From: Cryobacterium levicorallinum
Lineage (GTDB): Bacteria; Actinomycetota; Actinomycetes; Actinomycetales; Microbacteriaceae
Length of the DNA: 64,000 nt
Reading direction: 5' to 3'
NCBI RefSeq assembly: GCF_004402405.1
Contig: NZ_SOFE01000012.1
Coordinates: forward strand, 1 to 64,000
Both the position numbers and the translations under genes were made by a program. The notes under the pieces were generated by a model. That model saw only the letters and a program-made list of their open reading frames with translations. It was not told the origin of the DNA and ran no database searches. Of the stretch, positions 10,703 to 21,423 are shown piece by piece (position 1 is the first letter of the stretch; each line of letters begins with the position of its first letter).

Positions 10703-11104
10703 CTACTCCGCGACCTCTTCCGCGTCAACTTCGGCTGCCACTTTGGCCGGAATCCCGGTCGGAATCACCGGGCAGTCCTTCCACAGGCGCTCCAGAGCGT
10801 AGTACTGGCGCTCTTCCTCGTGGAAGACGTGCACGACCAGGTCGCCGAAGTCAACGAGGACCCAGCGTCCGGCAGCGCGTCCCTCACGGCGGAGCGGCTT
10901 GTGGCCGGCCTCGATTAGCTTGTCTTCGATTTCACCGGCGATGGCAACGACGTTACGTTCGGAGCGTCCGGTGACGATGAAGAAAATATCAGCCAGGGGA
11001 AGCGGATTGGACACGTCAAGCGCAACCAGATCTTCCCCACCCTTCGAATCGGCGGCGGCAACGGCAATTTTGAGCAGCTCGAGGGCGTGCGGCGACGTGG
11101 TCAT
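10703..11104 (-). CDS. rsfS: Ribosome silencing factor
   Basis: 133 residues of the RsfS/DUF143 family, which binds L14 and blocks joining of the ribosomal subunits when nutrients are low. Family segments are clear: VALDVSNPLPLADIFFIVTG, RREGRAAGRWVLVDFGDLVVH and HVFHEEERQYYALERLW. The start MTTSPHALELL is supported by AAGGA about ten bases upstream; 14 further in-frame codons upstream look like leader. It sits downstream of nadD with one gene between, the usual actinobacterial arrangement. The acidic tail (EVDAEEVAE) is common. Confidence 0.95.
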   Translation of the reverse strand: MTTSPHALELLKIAVAAADSKGGEDLVALDVSNPLPLADIFFIVTGRSERNVVAIAGEIEDKLIEAGHKPLRREGRAAGRWVLVDFGDLVVHVFHEEERQYYALERLWKDCPVIPTGIPAKVAAEVDAEEVAE

Positions 11105-11228
11105 AACTGAATCCTTGAGATTGTGCCGCGGGGCGTGAATGCGCACGCAGCGATGATGGGGGGAACGGAGGGAAACGAGTCACATCGACGCGTCGGAGAA
11201 AATTGTGGGATCGATCCGCGTAGCGGCA

Positions 11229-12197
11229 CTAGAAAATGCCCAACAGGTAGCCAGTCACGAAGAGAGCGAGAACACTGACCGCAAGGATCGCCGTCGTGAT
11301 GACCAGAACCATGGGAAGCGACGCTCGCTGCTTCTTTGGCGGCGTCAGCATGCCGCGAGTCGAGGCATGCGTACTCACTGCGCGACTGGCACTGACCGGT
11401 GCCGAGTCGCCGCCAAGCTGGTCAGCATCGAGCTGGTCCATCATGTGGTCCATCTCGGACGAATCAAACAGATTGGGATGCGCCCCGGTGGAGCCAAGAC
11501 TGCGTGGCAGATCGAAAGATCCCGTGATTATGATCTCACCGGTGTTGGAGATCGGACTCACGCTGGGGCCCTGATGCGGAATCGACGGCAGAATGAGCGC
11601 ATTCGTCGTCGTTGGGATGCCGCCGGCGCCGATTCCGCGATTGATCAGTTCATCCAGCGACTGTTCGGGCGCGTGCACCGGCGTTTGCTCGCCCGAATCA
11701 ACGGACCAGTGACCGACGGGCGGAGTCCAACCGGCGGGCTCACTCCGCCCCGATTCGATCTGCTCCGATTCGATCTGCTCCGGTTCCATCAGCTCGGCCT
11801 CGATCAGCTCGGCCTCGGGAACCGCGGCCTCGCGCGCGACCGGCGCTGACACCGTCGGCACGGCATCCTCTTGCTCTGATTGATTTTGACGCGCCTGCAG
11901 GGCTCGCAGTTCGCGGCGGCTGAGGGCGTGCTCGACGGCGGGAACCGCAGACGGGGGTGTCGGGGTTTCCGCTGGTGCAGTGGATGCCGCCGACTCGGCC
12001 GGTTCGCTGGCTCGGTCGGGCGTGTGGTGGCGACTGGACCGCCGCGCGACTGGGGCACTCCCCGGGGCTGCCAGCGCAGCTGGGCGTAAGGCTGCGGGGG
12101 TCAGCGCGGGCACGTCAAGAACGGGAACGGGCTCCTGATGACGCGCAAGTTCACGCGCCTGACGTCGGCTGAGCGGCTGAGGCTCTCCCAACGTCAT
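11229..12197 (-). CDS. Pro/Ala-rich protein with C-terminal membrane anchor, unknown
   Basis: 322 residues. Residues 1-120 are low complexity with a recurring [10 protein letters not shown] / [12 protein letters not shown] element. Residues 120-160 hold an acidic Glu-rich repeat ([21 protein letters not shown]). A middle part contains [14 protein letters not shown]. One hydrophobic helix lies at the C-terminus ([20 protein letters not shown]). The topology suggests a tail-anchored protein with a long cytoplasmic region. It overlaps the nadD stop by four bases and lies before rsfS, a position where many Microbacteriaceae have a similar unnamed gene (from memory). Function unknown. Confidence 0.7.
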   Translation of the reverse strand: MTLGEPQPLSRRQARELARHQEPVPVLDVPALTPAALRPAALAAPGSAPVARRSSRHHTPDRASEPAESAASTAPAETPTPPSAVPAVEHALSRRELRALQARQNQSEQEDAVPTVSAPVAREAAVPEAELIEAELMEPEQIESEQIESGRSEPAGWTPPVGHWSVDSGEQTPVHAPEQSLDELINRGIGAGGIPTTTNALILPSIPHQGPSVSPISNTGEIIITGSFDLPRSLGSTGAHPNLFDSSEMDHMMDQLDADQLGGDSAPVSASRAVSTHASTRGMLTPPKKQRASLPMVLVITTAILAVSVLALFVTGYLLGIF

Positions 12198-12787
12198 GCC
12201 ACACTCCGATACAGATGATGCTTTGAGATGTACTGGACGACCCCATCGGGGACCAGATACCAGACCGGGAAACCCCGATTGACCCGTGCCCGGCAGTCAG
12301 TAGACGAAATGGACAGTGCCGGAACTTCCAACAAGCTTACGTCCTGGTTGGGTAAACCCGAAACGCTCAGCTCATGCCCCGGGCGACTCACAGCGACGAA
12401 ATGGGCCAGCTGCCACAGCTCGCGCACGTCTTTCCACCCGAGAATCTGCGTGATGGCATCCGCTCCGGTGATGAAGAACAGTTCGGCGTCTGGTCGTTCC
12501 TCGTGCAGGTCCCGAAGCGTGTCGATCGTATATGTCGGCCCGACCCGGTCGATATCGACGCGGCTGGTGGTGAATCGGGGATTCGACGCGGTGGCAATGA
12601 CCGTCATCAGGTAACGATGCTCCCCGCCGGTCACGCCGCTTTTTTGCCAAGGTTGCCCGGTGGGTACGAAGACGACTTCGTCCAGGTCGAAGCTCTGCGC
12701 CACTTCGCTCGCGGCGACGAGGTGTCCATGGTGGATGGGGTCGAAGGTACCGCCCATCACGCCGATGCGCGGACGACGAACTGTCAC
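12194..12787 (-). CDS. nadD: Nicotinate-nucleotide adenylyltransferase
   Basis: 197 residues of the nucleotidyltransferase superfamily, catalysing NaMN + ATP to deamido-NAD in NAD synthesis. The nucleotide-binding motif [12 protein letters not shown] is at residues 12-23 and the second motif [10 protein letters not shown] is near residue 170; FITGADAI is also typical. The start is GTG with no clear Shine-Dalgarno. The stop overlaps the following gene by four bases. Neighbours are proA upstream and rsfS downstream, as in other actinomycetes. Confidence 0.95.
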   Translation of the reverse strand: MTVRRPRIGVMGGTFDPIHHGHLVAASEVAQSFDLDEVVFVPTGQPWQKSGVTGGEHRYLMTVIATASNPRFTTSRVDIDRVGPTYTIDTLRDLHEERPDAELFFITGADAITQILGWKDVRELWQLAHFVAVSRPGHELSVSGLPNQDVSLLEVPALSISSTDCRARVNRGFPVWYLVPDGVVQYISKHHLYRSVA

Positions 12788-12802
12788 GTTACGATCAGGC
12801 TT

Positions 12803-13012
12803 CTAGTGGCCACCGGTGCTGGAGCCGTGTCCGCCGTGCGCTGCCGCGTAGGCGTCGGCCTTACCACTGTGACGGTTGGAGACATCGCGAAAGCTCCACA
12901 GCACGATGCCGAGGGCGAGGAACAACACGGCCGCGACCATCGGGTAGGCAATCAGGGGCAGCGGCAGGGCGATGTGCTCGACCTCGGTCAGCACAGCAGT
13001 CACAAAGGACAT
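12803..13012 (-). CDS. Small membrane protein with His/Gly-rich tail
   Basis: 69 residues from an ATG preceded by GGAG. A single hydrophobic helix (LIAYPMVAAVLFLALGIVLW) is followed by a short basic stretch and a tail rich in His and Gly (HGGHGSSTGGH) that could bind a metal, though this is not shown. It lies between proA and nadD on the same strand, 15 bases before nadD. I do not recognise a characterised relative. Confidence 0.6.
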   Translation of the reverse strand: MSFVTAVLTEVEHIALPLPLIAYPMVAAVLFLALGIVLWSFRDVSNRHSGKADAYAAAHGGHGSSTGGH

Positions 13013-13133
13013 CGGTTCTCCATTCAGGCACAACGACCAGCACGCTGCTCGAGCTGTTCAAATCAAATTATGGGTGCGACGTTTCACGCCGCCGTACCCA
13101 TTCTAGCGGCAGCCAGCAGTGACCTGGCTAAAG

Positions 13134-14402
13134 CTACGAGCGCACCTGTCCGGTGCCGCGCACGATCCACTTGGTGCTGGTCAGCTCGGGCAACCCCATC
13201 GGGCCGCGGGCATGCAGCTTCTGGGTGGAAATGCCCACCTCGGCGCCGAAACCGAACTCGCCGCCGTCGGTGAACCGAGTCGAGGTGTTGACCATGACCG
13301 AGGCCGAATCCACCTCGTTCAGGAACCGCTCCGCGTTCTGCAGGTCGTTGGTAATGATCGACTCGGTGTGCCCGGTCGAATAGCGACGGATGTGCGCAAT
13401 CGCCTCGTCGAGAGAATCCACGATCGCGACCGAGAGGTCGAGGCTCATATATTCGGTGGCCCAGTCATCGTCGGTCGCCGGGACGGCGGACGGGTAGAGG
13501 GCGCGGGTGCGGGCATCCGCGTGAATCGTCACCCCGGAGGCTTCCAGCTTGGCCAGCACGTCGGGCAGAAGTCGTTCGGCGGCGCTGCGGTGCACGAGCA
13601 GGGTTTCGAGGGCGTTGCAGACGCTGGGCCGGTGCGTTTTGGAGTTGTGCACGATGTCGATCGCCCACTGCTTGGTGGCCGTTTCGTCGAGGAAGATGTG
13701 CACGACGCCGGCGCCGGTTTCAATGACGGGAACCTGGGACTCGGTCACGACGGTGCGAATGAGGTTGGCGCTGCCGCGCGGAATGAGCACATCGACGAAG
13801 CCGCGTGCCTTCATGAGTTCGGTCGCGCCGGCCCGGCCGAAGGGATCGATGGTCTGCACCGAGTCGGGGTTGAGCCCGGCCGCGGCGATGGCGGCCTGGA
13901 CGAGATCGATGAGAACTCGGTTGCTGTTCTCGGCGGCGGACCCACCGCGCAGCACGACAGCGTTGCCGCTCTTAATGGCGAGGGCGGCGAGGTCGACGGT
14001 GACGTTGGGGCGGGCCTCATAGATGACGCCGATGACGCCGAACGGCACGCGCACCTGGCTGATCTTGATGCCGTTGGGCAGGCTGCTGCCGCGCACGACC
14101 TGGCCGACCGGGTCGGTCAATAGGGCGATCTGGTCGACGGAATCAGCGAGAGCCGTGAGACGCGCCTCGTCGAGCTTGAGCCGGTCGAGCAGCCCGGCGG
14201 TCAGGCCGTTGGTCGCCCCAGCATCGAGGTCGATCTGGTTCGCCGTGACGATGGCCGCGACGTTCTCCCGCAAAGACTGGGCGATCAGCTTGAGCGCCGT
14301 GTTCTTCACCTCTGTCGGTGCCGAAGCGAGCGACAGGGAAGCGGTGCGAGCGGCCTCAAGGGTGGGCGTGAGCTGGGCGACATCGTTCAGTGACTGCAAC
14401 AT
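13134..14402 (-). CDS. proA: Gamma-glutamyl phosphate reductase
   Basis: 422 residues, second enzyme of proline synthesis: reduces gamma-glutamyl phosphate to glutamate semialdehyde with NADPH. The catalytic cysteine lies in KTHRPSVCNALETLLVH near residue 260. GVIYEARPNVTVD, the glycine-rich VVLRGGSAA and the C-terminal NTSTRFTDGGEFGFGAEVGI are all conserved. A TAAACT hexamer ends seven bases before the ATG with no Shine-Dalgarno, so a leaderless transcript independent of proB is possible. The two proB genes lie just upstream on the same strand. Confidence 0.96.
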   Translation of the reverse strand: MLQSLNDVAQLTPTLEAARTASLSLASAPTEVKNTALKLIAQSLRENVAAIVTANQIDLDAGATNGLTAGLLDRLKLDEARLTALADSVDQIALLTDPVGQVVRGSSLPNGIKISQVRVPFGVIGVIYEARPNVTVDLAALAIKSGNAVVLRGGSAAENSNRVLIDLVQAAIAAAGLNPDSVQTIDPFGRAGATELMKARGFVDVLIPRGSANLIRTVVTESQVPVIETGAGVVHIFLDETATKQWAIDIVHNSKTHRPSVCNALETLLVHRSAAERLLPDVLAKLEASGVTIHADARTRALYPSAVPATDDDWATEYMSLDLSVAIVDSLDEAIAHIRRYSTGHTESIITNDLQNAERFLNEVDSASVMVNTSTRFTDGGEFGFGAEVGISTQKLHARGPMGLPELTSTKWIVRGTGQVRS

Positions 14403-14449
14403 GCCCGCCAGTTTACCGGAGGGCCTGCCGAGAGACTATTTAGACTTTC

Positions 14450-15301
14450 TCAGCGGATGCGCTGGGCCGACGGTGCCGGCGAGGGTTCAAACCAGGTTCC
14501 GACCGGTTCGCCGCGCAACGCTTCGGACACGAGTCCGGTCGCGGTGACGAGCACGGCGGTTCCGGCCTGCGCGGCGATCCGGGCGGCCGTGATCTTGGTG
14601 CTCGCTCCCCCGGTGCCCACCCCGTTGACCTTGGTCGCGCCAAATTCCATGCCGATCAGTGGATCGCCGGAAGCGACGTGGCTGATGCGCTCGGCGCCGG
14701 GCAGGTGCGGCGGGCAGGTGTAGAGCGCGTCGACGTCGCTGAGTAGCACCAGCAGGTCGGCATCGATCAGGATGGCTACGAGGGCGGCGAGTCGATCGTT
14801 GTCACCGAATCGAATTTCGTGGGTCGCCACCGTGTCGTTTTCGTTCACGATCGGCAGGATCCGCAACGCCATCAGGCGCTCCATCGCCCGCTGGGCATTG
14901 CCGCGGTGGGTGGCGTTATCGAGATCGCTCGCGGTGAGCAGCACCTGCCCTGCGACGATGTCATAGCGGTCGAGGCTGTCCTGGTAGCGAAAGATCAACA
15001 AATTCTGACCAACGGATGCCGCGGCCTGCTGGGTCGCCAGGTCGGTGGGGCGCTCCTGCAGCTTCAGGTACGGCATGCCTATGGCGATCGCACCCGACGA
15101 CACCAGGATGACCTCGGTGCCGCGGCCATGGGCTTCGGCGAGGGCATCAACGAGCGGTGCGATCTGCCCGGAATTCTCGCCGCTGATCGACGAGGAACCC
15201 ACTTTGACGACGATGCGCGCCGCCGAACGAACAAGTTCCTGCGAGCGGGCCCTCACTCGGAAACCATGAATAGTGCACGTATCAACGGACTGCAACCGCA
15301 C
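14450..15301 (-). CDS. proB: Glutamate 5-kinase, second tandem copy, without PUA domain
   Basis: 283 residues of the amino-acid kinase fold. Motifs include KVGSSSISG, ILVSSGAIAIGM, PIVNENDTV and LLSDVDALYT, and VGTGGASTKITAARIA. It phosphorylates glutamate to gamma-glutamyl phosphate. Most bacterial ProB proteins are near 370 residues with a C-terminal PUA domain; this one ends right after the kinase domain. The start taken is GTG at 15301 behind GGAGGA; a GTG at 15256 would give a better match to the N-terminus of the neighbouring copy. The adjacent gene encodes a close paralogue. Which copy feeds ProA is unknown. Confidence 0.88.
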   Translation of the reverse strand: MRLQSVDTCTIHGFRVRARSQELVRSAARIVVKVGSSSISGENSGQIAPLVDALAEAHGRGTEVILVSSGAIAIGMPYLKLQERPTDLATQQAAASVGQNLLIFRYQDSLDRYDIVAGQVLLTASDLDNATHRGNAQRAMERLMALRILPIVNENDTVATHEIRFGDNDRLAALVAILIDADLLVLLSDVDALYTCPPHLPGAERISHVASGDPLIGMEFGATKVNGVGTGGASTKITAARIAAQAGTAVLVTATGLVSEALRGEPVGTWFEPSPAPSAQRIR

Positions 15302-15379
15302 ATGTAACTGGTCCTCCGGCGAGAATTACGGACGCAACGGAAGCGACCAGAGGCAGTTTAGCGCAGCCGGGTCGGGCTC

Positions 15380-15405
15380 CCGATCCGGCTCAGACCCGAT
15401 CCGGC

Positions 15406-15410
<5 letters not shown>
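15380..15410. repeat. Two tandem 16-bp repeats at the end of the first proB
   Basis: The unit ccgatccggctcagac occurs at 15380-15395 and again, with its last base changed, directly after it. The second copy overlaps the last codon and stop of the upstream proB. It lies in the 104-base spacer between the two proB paralogues. Confidence 0.8.
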
Positions 15411-17891
<2,481 letters not shown>

Positions 17892-17940
17892 TCAGGTGGC
17901 GCAAGAAATGCTTCAAAACAAAGGTGCTATGAAACGTTGT

Positions 17941-17972
17941 GCGGTAAATCGGTGCTGCGGTAAATCGGTGCT
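17941..17972. repeat. Perfect tandem 16-bp repeat between obg and rpmA
   Basis: gcggtaaatcggtgct occurs twice, head to tail, in the 180-base gap between rpmA and obg. It is not part of a gene. Confidence 0.9.
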
Positions 17973-18000
17973 GTGTTTGATCAACACCGCGGAGAAACAC

Positions 18001-18028
18001 GTCAGGGCGGACCGAAGCCCGCCCTGAC
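18001..18028 (-). terminator. Strong hairpin downstream of rpmA
   Basis: A 10-bp perfect stem (gtcagggcgg / ccgccctgac) with an eight-base loop lies 30 bases after the rpmA stop. There is no T run, so it may be an attenuator, a processing or stability element, or a Rho-independent terminator of weak type that tunes obg relative to L21/L27. Confidence 0.6.
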
Positions 18029-18059
18029 GATGTGCTGAAAAGCACCGTACTGTGAAAAC

Positions 18060-18317
18060 CTACTCGGCTGCCACCACGATGTTGATGACCTTGCGGCCAC
18101 CCTTGGCACCGAACTGCACGGAGCCGGCTGCCAGGGCGAAGAGCGTGTCGTCGCCACCACGGCCGACGTTGACGCCGGGGTGGAAGTGCGTGCCGCGCTG
18201 ACGAACGATGATCTCGCCCGCGCCGACAACCTGACCACCGAAGCGCTTCACGCCGAGGCGCTGAGCGTTCGAGTCACGACCGTTGCGAGTGGAACTCGCA
18301 CCTTTTTTATGTGCCAT
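18060..18317 (-). CDS. rpmA: 50S ribosomal protein L27
   Basis: 85 residues, full length. The N-terminus [17 protein letters not shown] and the following [19 protein letters not shown] and [12 protein letters not shown] segments are canonical L27, whose N-terminus reaches into the peptidyl transferase centre. There is no N-terminal processing extension of the Firmicutes type. A GAGGAG ribosome-binding site precedes the ATG. It follows rplU by 18 bases in the same operon. Confidence 0.98.
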   Translation of the reverse strand: MAHKKGASSTRNGRDSNAQRLGVKRFGGQVVGAGEIIVRQRGTHFHPGVNVGRGGDDTLFALAAGSVQFGAKGGRKVINIVVAAE

Positions 18318-18335
18318 CTGTCTATCTCCTCAGGC

Positions 18336-18644
18336 CTAGGCGATGCCGGTAACCTGAACGCGAGTGAGCTCCTGACGGTGCCCCTGACGCTTCTTGTACC
18401 CGGTCTTGTTCTTGAACTTCTGGATGACGATCTTCGGACCGCGAAGGTTGTTCAAAACCTCAGCGGTGACCTTGATCTTGGCCAGCGACGCCCCGTCAGA
18501 GGTGATCTTGTCGCCGTCGACGAGAAGCACGGCGGCCAGCTCGACGTTGCCGTCCTTGTCAGCCTTGATTCGGTCCATCGTCACGATGGTACCGACCTCT
18601 ACCTTCTCCTGCCGCCCTCCGGCGCGCACAACTGCGTAAACCAC
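18336..18644 (-). CDS. rplU: 50S ribosomal protein L21
   Basis: 102 residues. I start it at the GTG at 18644, which gives the usual actinobacterial N-terminus ([18 protein letters not shown]). The frame is open 36 codons further upstream, but that stretch is the mRNA leader. The conserved C-terminal [18 protein letters not shown] is present. No strong Shine-Dalgarno is seen. A textbook promoter lies about 160 bases upstream (18805-18833) and the leader contains hairpins, which would fit L21-type autoregulation. Confidence 0.96.
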   Translation of the reverse strand: MVYAVVRAGGRQEKVEVGTIVTMDRIKADKDGNVELAAVLLVDGDKITSDGASLAKIKVTAEVLNNLRGPKIVIQKFKNKTGYKKRQGHRQELTRVQVTGIA

Positions 18645-18804
18645 TTTACGTACCAATCTCTGGGGAGCCCAAGGCTCCGAATCTGAAAATTCACTAGTGT
18701 GAATTGACTGCTGTAATTGACTGCAGCGTACGAACCGGCTGGCTGCGCACACTCAGAAAACCTTGGCATTTGCGTTGATTTTGCCTAACGCACACCAAGG
18801 GTTG
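18645..18804 (-). promoter_or_regulatory. Structured 5' leader of rplU-rpmA
   Basis: The roughly 150-base leader carries two short hairpins on the minus strand (ggagcc-tt-gggctcc, and aattcac-acta-gtgaatt) and a repeated cagtcaatt. Leaders of L21 operons are known in several phyla to bind a ribosomal protein; that this one does so is inference. Confidence 0.4.
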
Positions 18805-18833
18805 ACTTTACCTGATTCGCTACCCGCGGTCAA
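18805..18833 (-). promoter_or_regulatory. rplU-rpmA-obg promoter
   Basis: On the minus strand TTGACC and TAAAGT are separated by exactly 17 bases, a near-consensus housekeeping sigma promoter. It points at rplU and is the clearest -35/-10 pair in the window. Confidence 0.8.
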
Positions 18834-18894
18834 ACCAACGGCGCGGCGTGTCTGAACCACATCTGAAACACGGTGCGGCTCGTAGACTTCGATC

Positions 18895-19167
18895 ATGGCA
18901 ATACTTATCGACCAGCCTAGCTGGCCGGCGCACGGAACGGTGTGGGCACACCTCGTGAGCGACTTGAATCTTGACGAATTACACGCCTTCGCCGCTGCCG
19001 CCGGCCTTCCGCGGCGCGGATTCGACCTGGATCACTACGACGTGCCGGAAGCCAACTACCACGAGCTGGTGGCCGCCGGCGCTCTCCCGGTCACCTTTCG
19101 CGAGATGATCGTGCGGTTGCGCGCCAGTGGCCTGCGGGTGACCGCTCGAAAGCGCCGCGGGCTGTAG
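18895..19167 (+). CDS. DUF4031 domain protein
   Basis: 90 residues that make up almost the whole DUF4031 domain: MAILIDQPSWPAHGTVWAHLVSD, ELHAFAAAAGLPRRGFDLDHYDVPE, and FREMIVRLRASGLRV. The family is short and widespread in bacteria; its function is unknown. A TAGACT hexamer ends six bases before the ATG and there is no Shine-Dalgarno, so the mRNA is probably leaderless. It stands alone between the divergent rplU operon and the convergent propeller gene. Confidence 0.88.
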   Translation: MAILIDQPSWPAHGTVWAHLVSDLNLDELHAFAAAAGLPRRGFDLDHYDVPEANYHELVAAGALPVTFREMIVRLRASGLRVTARKRRGL

Positions 19168-19190
19168 CCGGGGCGTTGGCCACCCGGCAA

Positions 19191-20666
19191 CTACTGCCAG
19201 GTGGCGTCGAAACCGAGCACGCTGCGGCGCAGCTCACCGGTCGCCACGTTCACAAACAGGGTCGTCGCATCCGTCGCCTGGGCATTCTCCGGGTAGCCGT
19301 CGGAGAGTTCGCTGTCTCGATTGGGCACCACCTGCACCGCCAAGTACTGGTCGTTGGGTGAGATCTCGAAGCCGATGATGGTTTCCAAAGCGGATGCCGG
19401 CGCGTAGACCGTGCGCGCCTCACCCCCCGCAACGAGGGACAGGTACTGCCGCACGGCACCGGTCGCCGGATCAAACTCGGCCACCCTCTGCACGTACCGG
19501 TCGGTCTCCGTATCCCCGTCTCCCCCGGCCAGAAACTTGAGCTCGGCCGTGTACCGCGTGGTGCCTTCCACGCTCTGCGGCACAATCGCCGACTCAGTGC
19601 CCCGCGAGAGATCGAGCACGTATTGGCCATCGCGGTCGGAGACGGCGATGCGCACCCCGTCGGGGGCAAAGGCGGTGAGGTTGGCAAATTGGCCGAGCGG
19701 TACCGGCGGGTCGAGCTCTGGTTCGTTCTCGAGCGGGTTGCCGCCGGACTGGTCGATCGGGTTGATCAGCAGCATGGTCGAGTCGTATTGCTGCGCGACG
19801 ATATCGGCACGATTCGCCATGAATCCCCAAGTAGTGACGCTGAGTGGGTCACCGTTCAGATCGGCCACCGGAGTGGACGCGTTGGTGCGCAGGTCGAGGA
19901 TGAACAGCACATTGTCGTAGCGGGGGCCCGCGGCATTCGCTGCGCTGGTGAATCGAAAGCCGACCAGGGACTGGCCGGGAGCGGCCTGCAAGGCGTGCAC
20001 GATGCCAACTCCGGGCAGGTTGAGCACCTCGGCGCTGCCGTCGGCGTCGACCCGGTAGAGCGCGTTGGCCAGGTCGTCGTTGACCGTAACGACGGCCAGC
20101 TCCGTGCCCATCGGCACGAACTCCTGAATATTCGCGGCGGCAAAGGCAACGCTTGTTTCAGTCGAACCGACCGTGGTGCGAAGGATCCGGTCGAGGGCCC
20201 GCGCGTCGGCACCGACCGAAGGGGCGGCCCGGCTGAGGTAGTACAACGACGGTTCGGAGGTGCTGAACTCCGTACTGAAGGACGACTGGCGGTCAACGGC
20301 TGCCCCGGTAACACCCCGCACGGAGACGACGTAGTCGGTGTTGTAGGCGAGCGGCTGGGGAAAGGAGATCACGACGGAGTTACCGCTCGTCGTCACCTGG
20401 AAGTCCGTGGCGGGCGCGATATCCACCTGGTCCGGCGTGACCTCGACGAGCTGACGATTGGTCGCGATAACCAGGCGCTGGTTGGCGGCGGAAACCACAG
20501 CGGTCGTGTCGACGTCGACGGAGGTGAGCCGGGGACCACTAATCAGGTTCACGGCGACAAGGGCGAAACAGGCCACGACCAGACCGCCAACGAGCAGCCA
20601 GAGTGCGCGACGAAACGGACGCAGTGCTGGCTGCTGCTGCTGCTGCGTAGCCTGCTCAATAGACAT
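19191..20666 (-). CDS. Membrane-anchored propeller-like protein, unknown
   Basis: 491 residues. A Gln-rich N-terminus (QATQQQQQPAL) and one transmembrane helix (ALWLLVGGLVVACFALVAVN) precede a large outside domain. This begins with an Ig-like stretch (VVISFPQPLAYNTDYVVSVRG) and continues with repeated beta-strand units such as VGFRFTSAAN, NVLFILDLRT, VRIAVSDRDGQYVLDLSRG and NDQYLAVQVVPN, as in a WD40/TolB-like propeller. Its role is unknown. It overlaps the end of the TIGR03943 gene by 11 bases, so it is probably in the same operon; an ATG nine bases further upstream is an alternative start. Confidence 0.65.
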   Translation of the reverse strand: MSIEQATQQQQQPALRPFRRALWLLVGGLVVACFALVAVNLISGPRLTSVDVDTTAVVSAANQRLVIATNRQLVEVTPDQVDIAPATDFQVTTSGNSVVISFPQPLAYNTDYVVSVRGVTGAAVDRQSSFSTEFSTSEPSLYYLSRAAPSVGADARALDRILRTTVGSTETSVAFAAANIQEFVPMGTELAVVTVNDDLANALYRVDADGSAEVLNLPGVGIVHALQAAPGQSLVGFRFTSAANAAGPRYDNVLFILDLRTNASTPVADLNGDPLSVTTWGFMANRADIVAQQYDSTMLLINPIDQSGGNPLENEPELDPPVPLGQFANLTAFAPDGVRIAVSDRDGQYVLDLSRGTESAIVPQSVEGTTRYTAELKFLAGGDGDTETDRYVQRVAEFDPATGAVRQYLSLVAGGEARTVYAPASALETIIGFEISPNDQYLAVQVVPNRDSELSDGYPENAQATDATTLFVNVATGELRRSVLGFDATWQ

Positions 20667-21423
20667 AGGGATCATTCGGCTGATCGACGGGAAGAATTTC
20701 GACCGGGGTAATCGCGAGCGGGTCGCTCGCCGCTGCGCTCGCGCTCACCTCGAACCGACCGGTGACCTGCACCCAGTCATCGACCTCGTACTCGGCCTGC
20801 CAGCCGGGCAGATAGACCGGGACGCCAATTGGCTGGGCGTCGACGGCGCAGCACGTCACGACGAACCGGGCGACGTAGAACACGTTCTCCGGGTCGCCGG
20901 CATCGGGGGTCACAAACCCGGTGACCTGCGCGGTCTTATCGGAGTAAAAGGCTGGGTCGGAGGATTGCGCGAGCAGGGAGACCCATTCCCGTACGCTCAG
21001 CTTCTCGAAATCACCCGTGCCGATGAGTGCAGCCGCCTGCTCGGCATCCTCGTCGGTGCCGAGTCCGCCGGAGTTTACCTCGCGCTGGGTAGCGGTCGCG
21101 CTCGTCAGTGTGGTCGGCGGCAACACGACAATGGCGACACCCATGACGAGCAGCAGCACGACCCCCACACCGGTCAGGGTCGTTTCCACCCAGCCGGTAC
21201 GTTCCACCGCGAAGTGGCGGCGGCGCGCGAAACCGGCGCTCACCAGCACGAGCCCGACGACCGCCATGGCGATCGTGAAGACGAAGTAGCGCGGGTGGAT
21301 ATACAGCCCGAGCTGACCGCTCAGGCCGAGCCACAGGGTCGCCACGACGACGACGAGGCTGAGCAAAACTCCCTGCCAGCGCTCAGCCCAGTAGCGGAGC
21401 GCCGAACCGTTCCTACGCAACAT
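20656..21423 (-). CDS. TIGR03943 family membrane protein (YcgQ-like)
   Basis: 255 residues. Two N-terminal helix pairs (GVLLSLVVVVATLWLGLSG, YFVFTIAMAVVGLVLVSAGF, VGVVLLLVMGVAIVVLPP) are followed by a soluble C-terminal domain with VTGFV, FVVTCCAVDAQPIGVPVY and WVQVTGRFEV. This is the TIGR03943 pattern, and such proteins are encoded next to a YraQ-type permease, as here (11-base overlap). In Bacillus subtilis the matching pair YcgQ/YcgR is under Zur control, which suggests a link to zinc; whether that applies here is inference. Confidence 0.85.
   Translation of the reverse strand: MLRRNGSALRYWAERWQGVLLSLVVVVATLWLGLSGQLGLYIHPRYFVFTIAMAVVGLVLVSAGFARRRHFAVERTGWVETTLTGVGVVLLLVMGVAIVVLPPTTLTSATATQREVNSGGLGTDEDAEQAAALIGTGDFEKLSVREWVSLLAQSSDPAFYSDKTAQVTGFVTPDAGDPENVFYVARFVVTCCAVDAQPIGVPVYLPGWQAEYEVDDWVQVTGRFEVSASAAASDPLAITPVEILPVDQPNDPYVY

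Noticed and set aside
10309-10728. Protein frame across the tRNA-Ala gene
   Set aside because: The apparent product is just a translation of the tRNA and its terminator.
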